A DNA stretch of 49,216 nt from Bacteroidales bacterium (GTDB lineage: Bacteria; Bacteroidota; Bacteroidia; Bacteroidales; F082), in contig JACZJI010000031.1 in NCBI GenBank assembly GCA_014860665.1, positions 1 through 49,216 of the forward strand, in the 5' to 3' direction. This document shows positions 27,466 to 36,872 of the stretch, one piece after another. The position numbers were made by a program, and so were the translations under genes. Every line of letters starts with the position of its first letter. Positions within the stretch are counted from its first letter, which is position 1. The notes beneath the pieces are model-generated. The model saw nothing but the letters and a program-made list of their open reading frames with translations. It did not search any database and was not told the origin of the DNA.

Positions 27466-27477
27466 CCTTTTTACATG

Positions 27478-27485
27478 CAAATTTA
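27478..27485 (-). promoter_or_regulatory. -7 box of amn-holA
   Basis: TAAATTTG on the minus strand matches TAnnTTTG exactly, 12 bp before the ATG at 27465. It fixes the start of amn. Confidence 0.5.
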
Positions 27486-27587
27486 CAATTTTCTCGCTTT
27501 CCCGGGGTGGTGGTTTTTTCCAAAAAATTAAAAATAATGTAAGCAATATTAATTATTTTAATTTTACTGCTCAAATTTGCAGCGTAT

Positions 27588-28037
27588 ATGGATTTAAATC
27601 TTCCTGGATATGATGTAAGAGTTAGGGAGTCAGAAAATGGAGATAAAGAAATTTTTGATTCTTTTCGAAGAAAGTATGTAAAACTGACTCCTGAAGAATG
27701 GGTCAGACAACATTTTCTTCATTTTCTTTCTGATGAAAAAGAATACCCTGCAACATTGATTAGTGTGGAAAAACAACTAATTATACTTGGAAGAAGCAAG
27801 CGATTTGATGCTGTAGTTTTTAAAAATGATGGTACACCTTCAGTATTGATAGAATTTAAGGCTCCATCGGTAAAGTTAAATCAAAATGTAGTTGAACAGG
27901 TTGCGAGTTATAATTTCGCTTTACATGCAAATTTTTTGATAGTAAGTAATGGTTTAAGTCATTATTGTTGCAAAATGGATTATGAAAATCGAACATATAA
28001 TTTAATGAGTGAAATCCCTTTTTTTAAAGAGCTGTAG
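27588..28037 (+). CDS. Stand-alone HsdR_N-like PD-(D/E)xK nuclease-fold protein
   Basis: The 149-aa product matches the N-terminal nuclease domain of type I restriction R subunits, without any helicase. The core reads RFDAVVF with D74, then VLIEFKAP with E89 and K91, and QVASY (Q104, Y108), so the catalytic residues and the Q-x3-Y motif are all kept. No HsdM or HsdS gene is nearby, so it is not a restriction system here. It sits divergent from amn-holA, a placement I recall from other Bacteroidota. A role in DNA repair or replication is possible but not shown. Confidence 0.8.
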   Translation: MDLNLPGYDVRVRESENGDKEIFDSFRRKYVKLTPEEWVRQHFLHFLSDEKEYPATLISVEKQLIILGRSKRFDAVVFKNDGTPSVLIEFKAPSVKLNQNVVEQVASYNFALHANFLIVSNGLSHYCCKMDYENRTYNLMSEIPFFKEL

Positions 28038-28085
28038 ATGTTGTGTTTGAAGCCGACAATTATAAAATCCATGTTAATGAAACAA

Positions 28086-28119
28086 TTGTCCTGATAGAAT
28101 AAAAAAAATTATAAATTTG
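28086..28119 (+). promoter_or_regulatory. Promoter of the 28.1-30.1 kb gene cluster
   Basis: TTG at 28086-28088 and TAAATTTG at 28112-28119 are 23 bp apart. The start would fall about 13 bp before the ATG at 28139. Confidence 0.5.
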
Positions 28120-28138
28120 TCCGGTAAATTAATTAAGC

Positions 28139-28738
28139 ATGAAAAACAAAATTATTCAAACTGTTTTAATAGCCATTGTTATCGTTTTAGGTTATTTGAT
28201 TTATGACAGCATCATGACTCCGGTTCGTTTTGACGCAGTTAAAAAAGAACGTGAAGCAGTTGTCATTAAGTATCTTAAAGGAATTCGTTCTGCCGAATTT
28301 ATTTACAGGCAGCTGAACAACAGATACACCGGTTCTTTTGATACGCTGATCAATTTTATGGGAACAGCAAAAATTCCTGTGGTGAAAATGATTCCCGATC
28401 CGAAGGATACGACTTACACAAGAACCATTAACGACACGGTGGGTTATGTAAGTGTTGCAGACTCTCTCTTCGGTAAAAATCCAAAGTTTGACTATCACAA
28501 AATTAATATTATCCCATTCTCAGATGACTCGATTTTTAAACTGCAGGCTGGAGTTATATCAAAGGGCGGTGTAAGTGTTAATGTCTTCCAGGCAGAAGCT
28601 CCTTTCACAACATATCTTTATGGGCTGGATAAACAGTTGGTTATTAATCTGATAGCTAGTCAGACACAAATTAAGAAATACCCCGGACTTAAAGTTGGCT
28701 CTATGACTGAGCCTTCAACTGACGGCAACTGGGAATAA
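28139..28738 (+). CDS. Conserved membrane-anchored protein of unknown function
   Basis: I do not recognise a named family. The 199-aa product has one N-terminal membrane helix (residues about 5-23) with a short positive start and no lipobox, followed by an extracytoplasmic domain. The segment EAVVIKYLKGIRSAEFIYRQ looks like a long helix continuing from the anchor, somewhat like pseudopilin architecture, then a beta-rich part. The end is acidic (STDGNWE). It stands 12 bp before the DUF3822 gene, with rsmD next, so the three are likely one operon. Confidence 0.75.
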   Translation: MKNKIIQTVLIAIVIVLGYLIYDSIMTPVRFDAVKKEREAVVIKYLKGIRSAEFIYRQLNNRYTGSFDTLINFMGTAKIPVVKMIPDPKDTTYTRTINDTVGYVSVADSLFGKNPKFDYHKINIIPFSDDSIFKLQAGVISKGGVSVNVFQAEAPFTTYLYGLDKQLVINLIASQTQIKKYPGLKVGSMTEPSTDGNWE

Positions 28739-28750
28739 AAATTTCCCATT

Positions 28751-29623
28751 ATGCCTCTAAGCATAAAGCCACATACCAGCTACCTGGATAAGTCTTTTAA
28801 AGAGTCTCATACAAGATCTTATGTCATGGCCATGCAATTTGATTTGCATGGCCTTGCTTTTATCATTTTTAATCCTGAAAAGAACAAAATATTAGGATTG
28901 CAGGCTTATTCTTTTGATGAAGAAAAAGCCATTTCCGAAATTCCGGTTTTTTTTGATTTAATTCTTAGTAATCAAGGTTGGTTTGCATATCCGTTTAAGG
29001 ATTTTTATTTTTTGATGCAGAATACCTTCAGCACACTGATTCCTGCTCCATTGTTCGATAAGAATAATAAAAATCTATATCTTGGATTTAATCAACCTTT
29101 TCAGGAAGATCATCGAATCGTTTTTGATAGCCTTCACAGTACGGAATCTTATAATATCTATTATCTTCCTAATTCTGTTGCAGAAAAGATAAAGAGTTTC
29201 TGGCCTAATGCAAAAATTGTTCATTATTCAACGGCTCTAATTGAAAGTCTTTGGGCAGGATACAAAAACAAACTGAATCCAAACCACTTCTTCGTTGATA
29301 TCCATGAGGACAATTTCGATTTGGCATATTTTAAAGAAAACAAACTCTTTTATCATAATAATTTTTCATACCGTACAAAAGAAGATTTTATCTATTTCCT
29401 GCTATCGGCTGCTGAGCAGTTGCAATTGAATCCAGAGACTCTTCATCTGGTGATGATGGGTAAAATTGATAAAAGCAATCCAAAATACGAGATGATTTAT
29501 CGTTATATCCGAAGTCATGAGTTTATTCCAAAAAACGATAGCTTCCAGTATTCATATTTATTAGATGATGTGATGCATCATCAGTACTATACTCTTTATA
29601 ATGTGCTACAATGCGAATTATAG
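28751..29623 (+). CDS. DUF3822 family protein
   Basis: A 290-aa Bacteroidota-specific protein of unknown function. No signal peptide or membrane helix is visible. The repeated pattern of a beta hairpin followed by a helix (for example FVDIHEDNFDLAYFKENK near 183-200) suggests an actin/FtsA/PilM-like (ASKHA) fold; this is inference from pattern only. It overlaps rsmD by 13 bp and follows the pseudopilin-like gene, which would suit a PilM-like partnership, again unproven. Confidence 0.78.
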   Translation: MPLSIKPHTSYLDKSFKESHTRSYVMAMQFDLHGLAFIIFNPEKNKILGLQAYSFDEEKAISEIPVFFDLILSNQGWFAYPFKDFYFLMQNTFSTLIPAPLFDKNNKNLYLGFNQPFQEDHRIVFDSLHSTESYNIYYLPNSVAEKIKSFWPNAKIVHYSTALIESLWAGYKNKLNPNHFFVDIHEDNFDLAYFKENKLFYHNNFSYRTKEDFIYFLLSAAEQLQLNPETLHLVMMGKIDKSNPKYEMIYRYIRSHEFIPKNDSFQYSYLLDDVMHHQYYTLYNVLQCEL

Positions 29624-30141
29624 CGGGTTCCCATAGAGGCAGAGTCATTCGCCCTCCCAATAATTTGCCAGTCAGGCCAACCACCGACATGGCCAAAGAA
29701 TCCTTGTTTAATATTCTTAGAAATCTGGTGGACTTTGAAGGAGTCTCCGCAATGGATTTATTTTCAGGGACGGGTTCAATTGCTTTTGAATTGATCTCAA
29801 GGGGTTGTGAACAGGTAGTCGCAGTAGATCAGAATAGAAGCTGTGCAGATTGGATAAGGAAAGCTGCCGGCCAGTTTGGAATGAATAATCTTTCAGTTCA
29901 ACAATCAGACAGCTTTAAATTTATTGCCAGGAGTTTCAAAAGCTTTGATGTAATTTTTGCTGATCCACCATATGATATGGAGAATATCGAAGATTTACCC
30001 GATGCAGTCTTTAACAGCTCTGTATTAAAGCCGGAAGGTTTGCTGGTTATAGAACATTCCCGCCGCATTGATTTTACCGCACATCCTCATTTCTTTGACC
30101 ATAGAAAGTATGGGAAAGTGAATTTTACTTTTTTCAAATGA
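29611..30141 (+). CDS. rsmD: 16S rRNA (guanine(966)-N(2))-methyltransferase
   Basis: It methylates G966 of 16S rRNA during small-subunit assembly. Family signatures: MRIIAGSHRGRVI at the start, RPTTDMAKESLFNIL, the SAM-binding DLFSGTGSIAFE and the catalytic DPPYD. Length 176 aa is normal. It begins inside the DUF3822 gene, 13 bp before that stop. Confidence 0.94.
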   Translation: MRIIAGSHRGRVIRPPNNLPVRPTTDMAKESLFNILRNLVDFEGVSAMDLFSGTGSIAFELISRGCEQVVAVDQNRSCADWIRKAAGQFGMNNLSVQQSDSFKFIARSFKSFDVIFADPPYDMENIEDLPDAVFNSSVLKPEGLLVIEHSRRIDFTAHPHFFDHRKYGKVNFTFFK

Positions 30142-30273
30142 AAGGTTGAGGAATAAGGACTTTCTTAAAATCATAAGACAGTATTGGTTTTTCTTTTCCT
30201 GATCAGAATAAGTTTTGGTCATGCGGAGAATTGTTGGGTTTTTTATACATTTACTGAATCAAACCCTTATTCC

Positions 30274-31836
30274 ATGAATCGAAATGTTAATATTGATAAA
30301 TTACGGCAGAACAAAGAGTGGGATGTAATCATCATTGGTGGTGGTGCTACAGGTCTTGGATGTGGTGTGGAAGCTTCCACACGCGGTTTTAAAACACTTC
30401 TTTTAGAGCAAAGCGATTTTGCAAAAGGGACCTCCAGTCGGAGCACCAAGCTGGTTCACGGTGGAGTCAGATATCTGGCTCAGGGCGATGTTTCGTTAGT
30501 TCTCGAGGCACTAAAAGAGCGGGGACTTTTACGTCTCAATGCTCCACATTTGGTAAGAAACCAGTCTTTTATAATTCCCAATTATGACTGGTGGGGTGGC
30601 CCTTTTTATACCATCGGTTTAAAGGTCTATGATATGATGTCGGGTAAATTGGGTTTGGGACCTTCAGAGCATATTAGTACAGAGTCAGTAATGAAAGCTA
30701 TCCCAAACCTAAAAAAAGAAGGTTTGAATGGAGGGGTCATTTATTATGATGGTCAGTTTGATGATGCACGGTTAGCTATAAATCTGGCGCAAACCATGGA
30801 AGATAACGACGGAACTCCGATTAATTATATGAAAGTAACGGGCCTTCATAAAGATCATAAAGGGCTAATTAATGGATTGCATGCAGTTAATATAGAAACT
30901 CAGGAAAAATTTAACATCAAGGCAAAGGTTATTATCAATGCTACCGGGGTGTTTACTGATAGCATTATTCAAATGGATGAGCCGGAGAGCAAAAGAACCA
31001 TTATTCCTTCGCAAGGTGTTCATATTATTCTGGATAAGAAGTTTCTTCAGGGAGACTCTGCTATCATGATACCAAGAACTCAGGACGGACGGGTTCTTTT
31101 TGCAGTTCCATGGCATGATAAAGTAGTGGTAGGAACAACAGATACTTTAATGGAAAATATTTCTTTGGAACCTCGCGCTCTTCCTGAGGAAATTGATTTT
31201 ATTCTTGATACTGCAGGTCAATATCTTACTTATCAGCCTAAAAGATCAGATGTTTTAAGTGTGTTTGCTGGACTGAGGCCTTTGGCCGCACCTGACGAGG
31301 AGGGAGAGAAAACAAAAGAGATTTCCAGAAGTCATAAAGTCAGTGTATCGCCATCAGGATTGGTGAGCATTACAGGAGGAAAATGGACAACCTACCGAAA
31401 AATGGGTGAAGATACTCTTGATAAAGCTATAATGGTAGGAGGTTTGGAAGATAGACCTTCTGTGACTGCCCAAATGCCCATTCATGGTTATGTAAAGAAT
31501 ATTGATGAATTAAATCATTTGCATTTTTATGGTTCAGATGCTCTTAGAATAAGGAATATGGTCAGAGAAAATCCTGATTTGGGAGAGTTACTGGTTTATC
31601 CTTATCCTTATATGAAAGCAGAGGTAATTTGGGCTGTCCGGGAGGAAATGGCAAGGACGGTTGAAGACTTTCTTGCGAGAAGAATCCGATTATTACTTCT
31701 GGATGCAAGACAAAGCATAGAGGCGGCTCCAATAGTTGCACAGATTATGGGTGAGGAACTTGGTTACAGACGTCGCTGGCAAAAAGAGCAAGTGGAAATG
31801 TATACAACCCTTGCTAAAGAATATATTTTGGAATAA
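30274..31836 (+). CDS. glpD: Glycerol-3-phosphate dehydrogenase (FAD, quinone-linked)
   Basis: It oxidises sn-glycerol 3-phosphate to dihydroxyacetone phosphate at the membrane, feeding the quinone pool. The FAD loop GGGATGLGCG lies at 22-31 from the chosen Met, followed by TSSRSTKLVHGGVRYL, a hallmark of GlpD. The C-terminal helical domain includes VRENPDLGE and AVREEMARTVEDFLARR. I start at 30274 (520 aa): the frame runs 90 bp further up to 30184, but that stretch encodes no conserved residues. It precedes glpK by 30 bp, forming a glycerol-use operon. Confidence 0.94.
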   Translation: MNRNVNIDKLRQNKEWDVIIIGGGATGLGCGVEASTRGFKTLLLEQSDFAKGTSSRSTKLVHGGVRYLAQGDVSLVLEALKERGLLRLNAPHLVRNQSFIIPNYDWWGGPFYTIGLKVYDMMSGKLGLGPSEHISTESVMKAIPNLKKEGLNGGVIYYDGQFDDARLAINLAQTMEDNDGTPINYMKVTGLHKDHKGLINGLHAVNIETQEKFNIKAKVIINATGVFTDSIIQMDEPESKRTIIPSQGVHIILDKKFLQGDSAIMIPRTQDGRVLFAVPWHDKVVVGTTDTLMENISLEPRALPEEIDFILDTAGQYLTYQPKRSDVLSVFAGLRPLAAPDEEGEKTKEISRSHKVSVSPSGLVSITGGKWTTYRKMGEDTLDKAIMVGGLEDRPSVTAQMPIHGYVKNIDELNHLHFYGSDALRIRNMVRENPDLGELLVYPYPYMKAEVIWAVREEMARTVEDFLARRIRLLLLDARQSIEAAPIVAQIMGEELGYRRRWQKEQVEMYTTLAKEYILE

Positions 31837-31866
31837 AATATTCCAGATCAATAACAGCCATTGATT

Positions 31867-33351
31867 ATGAAAGAAAAATACATTCTTGCATTGGACCAGG
31901 GAACTACCAGCAGCCGGGCTATCATTTATGATAAACAAGGAAAAATCAGGTCGTTTGCCCAAAAGGAATTTACCCAGTATTTCCCAAAACCAGGATACGT
32001 AGAACATGATCCACAGGAAATTTATAGTTCCCAGATCACTGTGGCAGCTGAAGCCATCACTAAAATGAGGATTCACGATTTGTCTATCGAAGCAATCGGC
32101 ATCACCAACCAAAGAGAAACAACGATCATCTGGGACCGAAAAACTGGGAAACCTGTATATAATGCTATCGTTTGGCAAGATAGACGTACTTCAAGTTATT
32201 GCGATCAGCTAAAAGCGAGCGGTTATCAGGAACTAATCAGGCAGAAAACCGGACTGGAAATCGATGCTTATTTTTCAGGGACCAAGATCAAGTGGATTAT
32301 GGACAATGTCCCGGGCGTTCGAAAGAAAGCCGAAAAAGGTGCGTTAGCATTTGGGACGGTGGATTCGTGGCTTATCTGGAATCTCACTAACGGAAGAAAA
32401 CATCTTACGGACGTAAGCAATGCATCCCGCACGATGTTGTTCAATATTCATACACTTGAGTGGGATGTTGAGCTGTTAAATCTGTTGGACATCCCTGCGG
32501 CCATTCTTCCTGAAGTAAAACCCAACAGCTTTCAGTTTGGCGTAACCGATTCGCTGATATTTTCCAAAAAAATTCCCATTACCGGTGTGGCTGGAGACCA
32601 GCAGGCAGCTTTATTTGGTCAGATGTGCATCCACAAGGGCATGGTGAAAAATACTTACGGCACAGGCTGTTTCATTATGTTGAATACAGGTCAAGAAGTC
32701 ATTGAATCCAAGAACAGGTTGCTTACCACGGTGGGATGGCAGCTTAACGGAGAGACCACCTATGCGTTGGAAGGCAGCGTTTTTGTGGGCGGTGCAGTAG
32801 TGCAATGGCTACGTGATGAAATGGGATTTTTCCGCCAGGCGGCCAGCAGTGAAAAGCTGGCTGCTTCTGTGGAAGATAACGGAGGCGTGTATTTTGTTCC
32901 GGCGTTTACCGGGCTGGGGGCTCCTTACTGGAGCCAGGATGTCAGGGGAACCATTTTCGGAATTACACGCGGTACTTCAAAAGCACACATCGTGCGTGCT
33001 GCATTGGAATCTATCGCCTTTCAAAGTTATGATGTTATCAAAGCCATGGAACAAGATGCCGGTTTTAAGATCGAGAAACTCCGTGTGGACGGAGGAGCTT
33101 CCGCCAATGATCTGTTGATGCAAATCCAGGCTGATGTTTTACAAACGAATGTACAGCGACCTGAAGTGGTAGAAAGCACTTCTCTGGGCGCTGCTTATTT
33201 TGCGGGTCTGCAAATCGGATTTTGGTCGGATGTAAGTGAAATTGAAAGTCAGTGGCAGATGGAAAAAGAATTTGTAGCTGAGAAATCCACTGATGAACTA
33301 CAACCTATGATTGACCAATGGCACAAAGCTGTGAATATGATTACGAAATAA
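31867..33351 (+). CDS. glpK: Glycerol kinase
   Basis: It phosphorylates glycerol to glycerol 3-phosphate, the substrate of the preceding gene product. It has the FGGY-kinase features: DQGTTSSRA from residue 10, [23 protein letters not shown] with the catalytic Asp, and WLRDEMG. The ATG at 31867 gives 494 aa; a TTG two codons earlier is less likely. The 3' end overlaps the convergent glycerophosphodiesterase gene by 11 bp. No glycerol facilitator gene is visible nearby. Confidence 0.96.
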   Translation: MKEKYILALDQGTTSSRAIIYDKQGKIRSFAQKEFTQYFPKPGYVEHDPQEIYSSQITVAAEAITKMRIHDLSIEAIGITNQRETTIIWDRKTGKPVYNAIVWQDRRTSSYCDQLKASGYQELIRQKTGLEIDAYFSGTKIKWIMDNVPGVRKKAEKGALAFGTVDSWLIWNLTNGRKHLTDVSNASRTMLFNIHTLEWDVELLNLLDIPAAILPEVKPNSFQFGVTDSLIFSKKIPITGVAGDQQAALFGQMCIHKGMVKNTYGTGCFIMLNTGQEVIESKNRLLTTVGWQLNGETTYALEGSVFVGGAVVQWLRDEMGFFRQAASSEKLAASVEDNGGVYFVPAFTGLGAPYWSQDVRGTIFGITRGTSKAHIVRAALESIAFQSYDVIKAMEQDAGFKIEKLRVDGGASANDLLMQIQADVLQTNVQRPEVVESTSLGAAYFAGLQIGFWSDVSEIESQWQMEKEFVAEKSTDELQPMIDQWHKAVNMITK

Positions 33352-34024
33352 AACGTTCAGGGAAATTCGTGAAGATGGCATCCACGCTCATCGCTTTTAC
33401 TTTTTCGAATTCTTCTTCACTATTGACGGTATAAATCCAGACCTGCAATCCGTTTTGATGGATCTCTTCAACCAGATTTGCATTTACATGATTTATCGAA
33501 AGATTGATTGAGGAAGCATTGAGCTTGTGTGCAAGTTTCTGATAACCGTTAGGGTGTCTTTTATACAAAATCCCGATCGGAACATCGGGTATCAAGGCAT
33601 GAAATTCACTGAGTTGTCTGTGATGAAAAGAAGAAATAACAAAATCCTCTGCTTTCCACTTTTTTTCCTGAATGGCTGCCATTATGAGAGTGGCTGTTTC
33701 TGTAGCGACATGCTTTCCTTTTAACTCAATGTTGATCTTCGCTTTTCCGCTAACAAGCTCAAAGATTTCATGCAGAGTCGGAATCTTCTCACCGTTGCCG
33801 GCATCCAGACTCTGAAGTTCGTTGAGTGTTTTGTGAGAAACAAATCCGTTGCCGTTGGTCGTCCGGTTGACACTGTAATCATGAATCACCACCAACTCGC
33901 CGGTTTTGCAAAGATGATCATCCAGTTCAATCATTTCAGCACCAAGCTCAATCGCTTTTCGAAAAGAAACCAGGGTGTTTTCAGGTTGTGTGCCGCTGGC
34001 ACCGCGATGTGCAATAACAAGCAT
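33341..34024 (-). CDS. Glycerophosphodiester phosphodiesterase
   Basis: It releases sn-glycerol 3-phosphate from glycerophosphodiesters. Catalytic signatures from the chosen ATG: AHRG at 5-8, [23 protein letters not shown] with the metal ligands and the second His, and NIELK further on. No signal peptide, so cytoplasmic (UgpQ-type). Start at ATG 34024 (227 aa); a GTG at 34054 sharing one base with the glsA stop would add ten residues. It is the last gene of the minus-strand run and converges on glpK, whose pathway uses its product. Confidence 0.92.
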   Translation of the reverse strand: MLVIAHRGASGTQPENTLVSFRKAIELGAEMIELDDHLCKTGELVVIHDYSVNRTTNGNGFVSHKTLNELQSLDAGNGEKIPTLHEIFELVSGKAKINIELKGKHVATETATLIMAAIQEKKWKAEDFVISSFHHRQLSEFHALIPDVPIGILYKRHPNGYQKLAHKLNASSINLSINHVNANLVEEIHQNGLQVWIYTVNSEEEFEKVKAMSVDAIFTNFPERFIS

Positions 34025-34053
34025 GATTTTTTTATTTTCCAGTAAACGGATCA

Positions 34054-34974
34054 CTAAAATACGGACATTCCCGTTTTGGTGGTAAAGAGCTCCAGCGCCT
34101 TGATGCCTCTCACAGAATTTCCTTTTTCGTTGAGCCTGGGGCTCCAGACACTGATGGTGAATTTTTCGGGATACAACGCGATGATACCACCTCCCACACC
34201 GCTCTTCCCAGGTAATCCGACCGCAAAAGTATATTCGCCTGATTCATCATAAAAGCCGCATGTCTGCATCAGAGCATTGAGCCGTTTTGTCTGACTTTTG
34301 GTTAGAATCTCATCTTCGGAACCGGGTATTTTTCCGTGATTCACGAAAAGCAAAAAGGTCTTTGCCAGTTCTTCACAACTCATCTCAATAGAGCACATGT
34401 TAAAATACAGATCCAGCACTTTTTCCACCGGGTTTTGAATGTTCCCGAAAGATTTCAGCAGATTTGCTACTGCCATGTTCCGGTAACCATTTCTTTTTTC
34501 TGATAATGCCACGGCTTTATTATAACTTACTTTTTCTCCTCCCGACAGATGACGGATAAAATGAAGCAGTTCTTTTTTGGGGTCGTTTAAGTGTGAAACA
34601 AGAATATCTGCAACTACCAGTGCACCGGCATTTATAAAGGGATTTCGTGGGATTCCTTTTTCATATTCCAGCTGAAGTAAAGAATTGAAAGCTGTTCCTG
34701 ATGGTTCTACGCCAACACGCTCCCAGAGTTTTTCTCCCAAAAAGGAAAATGCCATCGTCAGAGCAAAAACTTTGGAAATGCTTTGAATAGAAAAACGTGT
34801 AAAGGCATCTCCGGTGTAGTAAGATTCTCCGTCGAGCAACTGAAGGAAAATTCCAAACTGATCCGGCGCGACTTTGGCTAGTTCTGGAATATAGTCAGCA
34901 ACTTTTCCCTTCTCTTTATAGATGAGCGTTTCTATTACAATCTCATCCAGGGTTGTCTGATAATCAATTGCCAT
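34054..34974 (-). CDS. glsA: Glutaminase
   Basis: It hydrolyses glutamine to glutamate and ammonia. It is a beta-lactamase-fold glutaminase with the Ser-Lys pair in S65-I-S-K68, NPFINAGAL as the substrate-binding segment, and the C-terminal GKSGVGGGI loop. Length of 306 aa is standard for bacterial GlsA without ankyrin repeats. It starts 11 bp inside the end of the upstream asparaginase gene, so translation is probably coupled. Confidence 0.94.
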   Translation of the reverse strand: MAIDYQTTLDEIVIETLIYKEKGKVADYIPELAKVAPDQFGIFLQLLDGESYYTGDAFTRFSIQSISKVFALTMAFSFLGEKLWERVGVEPSGTAFNSLLQLEYEKGIPRNPFINAGALVVADILVSHLNDPKKELLHFIRHLSGGEKVSYNKAVALSEKRNGYRNMAVANLLKSFGNIQNPVEKVLDLYFNMCSIEMSCEELAKTFLLFVNHGKIPGSEDEILTKSQTKRLNALMQTCGFYDESGEYTFAVGLPGKSGVGGGIIALYPEKFTISVWSPRLNEKGNSVRGIKALELFTTKTGMSVF

Positions 34975-36052
34975 TCTTTTGTTGATCGTTATAAATTCTT
35001 ACTCCGTGAAATCCATCCGATGTGGCATAACCTCTGTACATACCGGGCGTGTTGAAAGTCATGGTAAAATTTCCAAATCTATCTACTGCGATTAGCCCTC
35101 CTTCCGCATGTTGCTTGACCAGCTTGTCAAGAATTATATAATTCGCTGCTTCTTTCAGGCTTAATTGACCGTATTTCATCAAGGTCCCTATATCATATGC
35201 TACCACATCTCTCATAAAGAATTCGCCGACTCCGGTGCAGGAAACTGCACAAGTTGTATTATCAGCATATGTTCCGGCACCAATGATAGGGGAGTCACCC
35301 ACTCTTCCGGGCATTTTATCTGTCAGACCACCTGTGGAAGTTCCGGCAGCAAGGTTCCCATGCTCATCCAATGCTACGCAACCTACAGTGCCTTTTTCTT
35401 CTGCCTCTTTTTTTTCAGCTTTCATTTTTTGAAGGCTTTTCCATCTGTTTTCAGTAAAGAAATAAGAAGGGGGAACGATTTGAAGTCCTTGTTTAGCCGC
35501 AAATTCCTCAGCCCCTTTACCCACTAACAGAACGTGGTTAGTGTTTTCCATAACTGCTCGTGCGGCCAGTATAGGATTTTTAATATCGCTCACGCAGGCT
35601 ACAGCACCTGCCATCAAATTTTTACCGTTCATGATGGCAGCATCCATTTCGTTTGTTCCTGCGGACGTAAAAACTGCTCCTTTTCCGGCATTAAACAATG
35701 GAGAGTCTTCCATAATAGTGATGCATTTTGTAACTGCGTCCATCGCTGTACCACCATTTTCAAGAATCATTTGTCCACTGTCCAACACCTCCTGCAGCTT
35801 ATCGCGGTATTGTTTTTCCATTTCTGGCGTCATATCCTTTTTCAATATCGTACCGGCACCGCCGTGAATTACCAGAACCCATTTTCTTTTGTTTTTTGTT
35901 TCTTCATTCTTTTTGAGCTGTTTGCAGGAAGTAAATGAGAGGATAAATAGAAGTGCTGTTAGAAAGTATATTGCTGGTTTCCCTTTCGGGAAAAAGTTGG
36001 TTTTAAAATAATTTTTCCCGTTTTCTCCAAAGAATGAAACTTGTGTTTTCAT
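34964..36052 (-). CDS. Exported isoaspartyl peptidase/L-asparaginase (Ntn hydrolase), lipoprotein
   Basis: A plant-type (IaaA) asparaginase that cleaves asparagine or isoaspartyl dipeptides after self-processing. The N-terminus has a long positively charged lead, then a hydrophobic core and a lipobox ending at Cys43 (SFTSC). The enzyme begins with VLVIHGGAGT. The autocleavage site is G221-T222 in GTVGCVALD, T222 being the nucleophile; TSTGG follows and binds substrate. It is 362 aa, longer than the cytoplasmic enzyme because of the signal and a charged insert before the cleavage site (KMKAEKKEAEEK). It lies 15 bp after the permease gene. The lipoprotein anchor puts it in the envelope, unlike the cytoplasmic glutaminase next to it. 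Confidence 0.92.
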   Translation of the reverse strand: MKTQVSFFGENGKNYFKTNFFPKGKPAIYFLTALLFILSFTSCKQLKKNEETKNKRKWVLVIHGGAGTILKKDMTPEMEKQYRDKLQEVLDSGQMILENGGTAMDAVTKCITIMEDSPLFNAGKGAVFTSAGTNEMDAAIMNGKNLMAGAVACVSDIKNPILAARAVMENTNHVLLVGKGAEEFAAKQGLQIVPPSYFFTENRWKSLQKMKAEKKEAEEKGTVGCVALDEHGNLAAGTSTGGLTDKMPGRVGDSPIIGAGTYADNTTCAVSCTGVGEFFMRDVVAYDIGTLMKYGQLSLKEAANYIILDKLVKQHAEGGLIAVDRFGNFTMTFNTPGMYRGYATSDGFHGVRIYNDQQKNGN

Positions 36053-36067
36053 GGTAATAAGGATTAA

Positions 36068-36871
36068 TTATTTGATTTGATGCGCATGATGTATCACAGG
36101 GAATAAAAGTGTTTGAAAATCATAAATTCCGAACATCTGGGCGGCGGTGATCAGAACGACGATCACAATGACCCATTTCACAAAATTAACTCCTTTTTTT
36201 ACCGCCATTCTGGAAGCTACCAGAGCTCCGATCATATTTCCAACTGCCAGGACCAAACCGTATTTCCAATTAATTTCGTGATTGTAGAAAAAGATGAGCA
36301 AAGTAAAAGGAGTATAAAGCAGGATGATCAGCACTTTCATAGCATTGGATTTTACTAGGTCGTAACCGGCTCCCAATACAATTCCTGCCAGCAGGAAATA
36401 TCCTACGCCCATGTGGATAAAACCGGCGTAAATTCCAATGAAAAAGAATATCACATAGATTTTCCAGCTTAGCTTTTTCTCTCTGATTTCAGCCCTGCCG
36501 TAAATATAATTCTGAGGTTTGAAAAGGATAAAGATCAGCATGATTAGCATAATAACCCCAATGGCAACCTGAAATACCTGTTCATTAATGTCTACAGCAA
36601 TCTCGGCCCCAACCAAAGAACCGAAAAGTGTAGGAATTGAAAGATAAAGCGATTTCTTCCATTCCAATACCTTCTGTTGTTTAAAACTGGAAACTGCAAC
36701 CAAATTCTGTAATCCGATGGCAATACGGTTGGTGCCATTTGCCACCGTTGCGGGAAGTCCCATCATGATTAAAATTGACAAGGAAATAACACTTCCACCT
36801 CCAGCTAACGTATTGATAAACCCTACCAATACACCCGCTACCACCAATACAACCACTTCGCTTAAAGGCAT
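36068..36871 (-). CDS. TSUP (TauE/SafE) family permease
   Basis: An inner-membrane permease of 267 aa with about eight helices. It has the family's paired motifs: GFINTLAGGGSVISLSIL with GTNRI in the first half, and GIYAGFIHMGVGYFLLA in the second. Members export or import sulfite, sulfoacetate or other small organic anions; the substrate here is unknown. It begins 1 bp after the kinase stop and leads into the asparaginase and glutaminase genes, so a product related to amino-acid breakdown is a fair guess and no more. Confidence 0.9.
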   Translation of the reverse strand: MPLSEVVVLVVAGVLVGFINTLAGGGSVISLSILIMMGLPATVANGTNRIAIGLQNLVAVSSFKQQKVLEWKKSLYLSIPTLFGSLVGAEIAVDINEQVFQVAIGVIMLIMLIFILFKPQNYIYGRAEIREKKLSWKIYVIFFFIGIYAGFIHMGVGYFLLAGIVLGAGYDLVKSNAMKVLIILLYTPFTLLIFFYNHEINWKYGLVLAVGNMIGALVASRMAVKKGVNFVKWVIVIVVLITAAQMFGIYDFQTLLFPVIHHAHQIK

Positions 36872-36872
36872 A

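Noticed and set aside
27588..28037. Restriction-modification system
   Set aside because: Only an HsdR N-terminal-like domain is present; there is no helicase, HsdM or HsdS.
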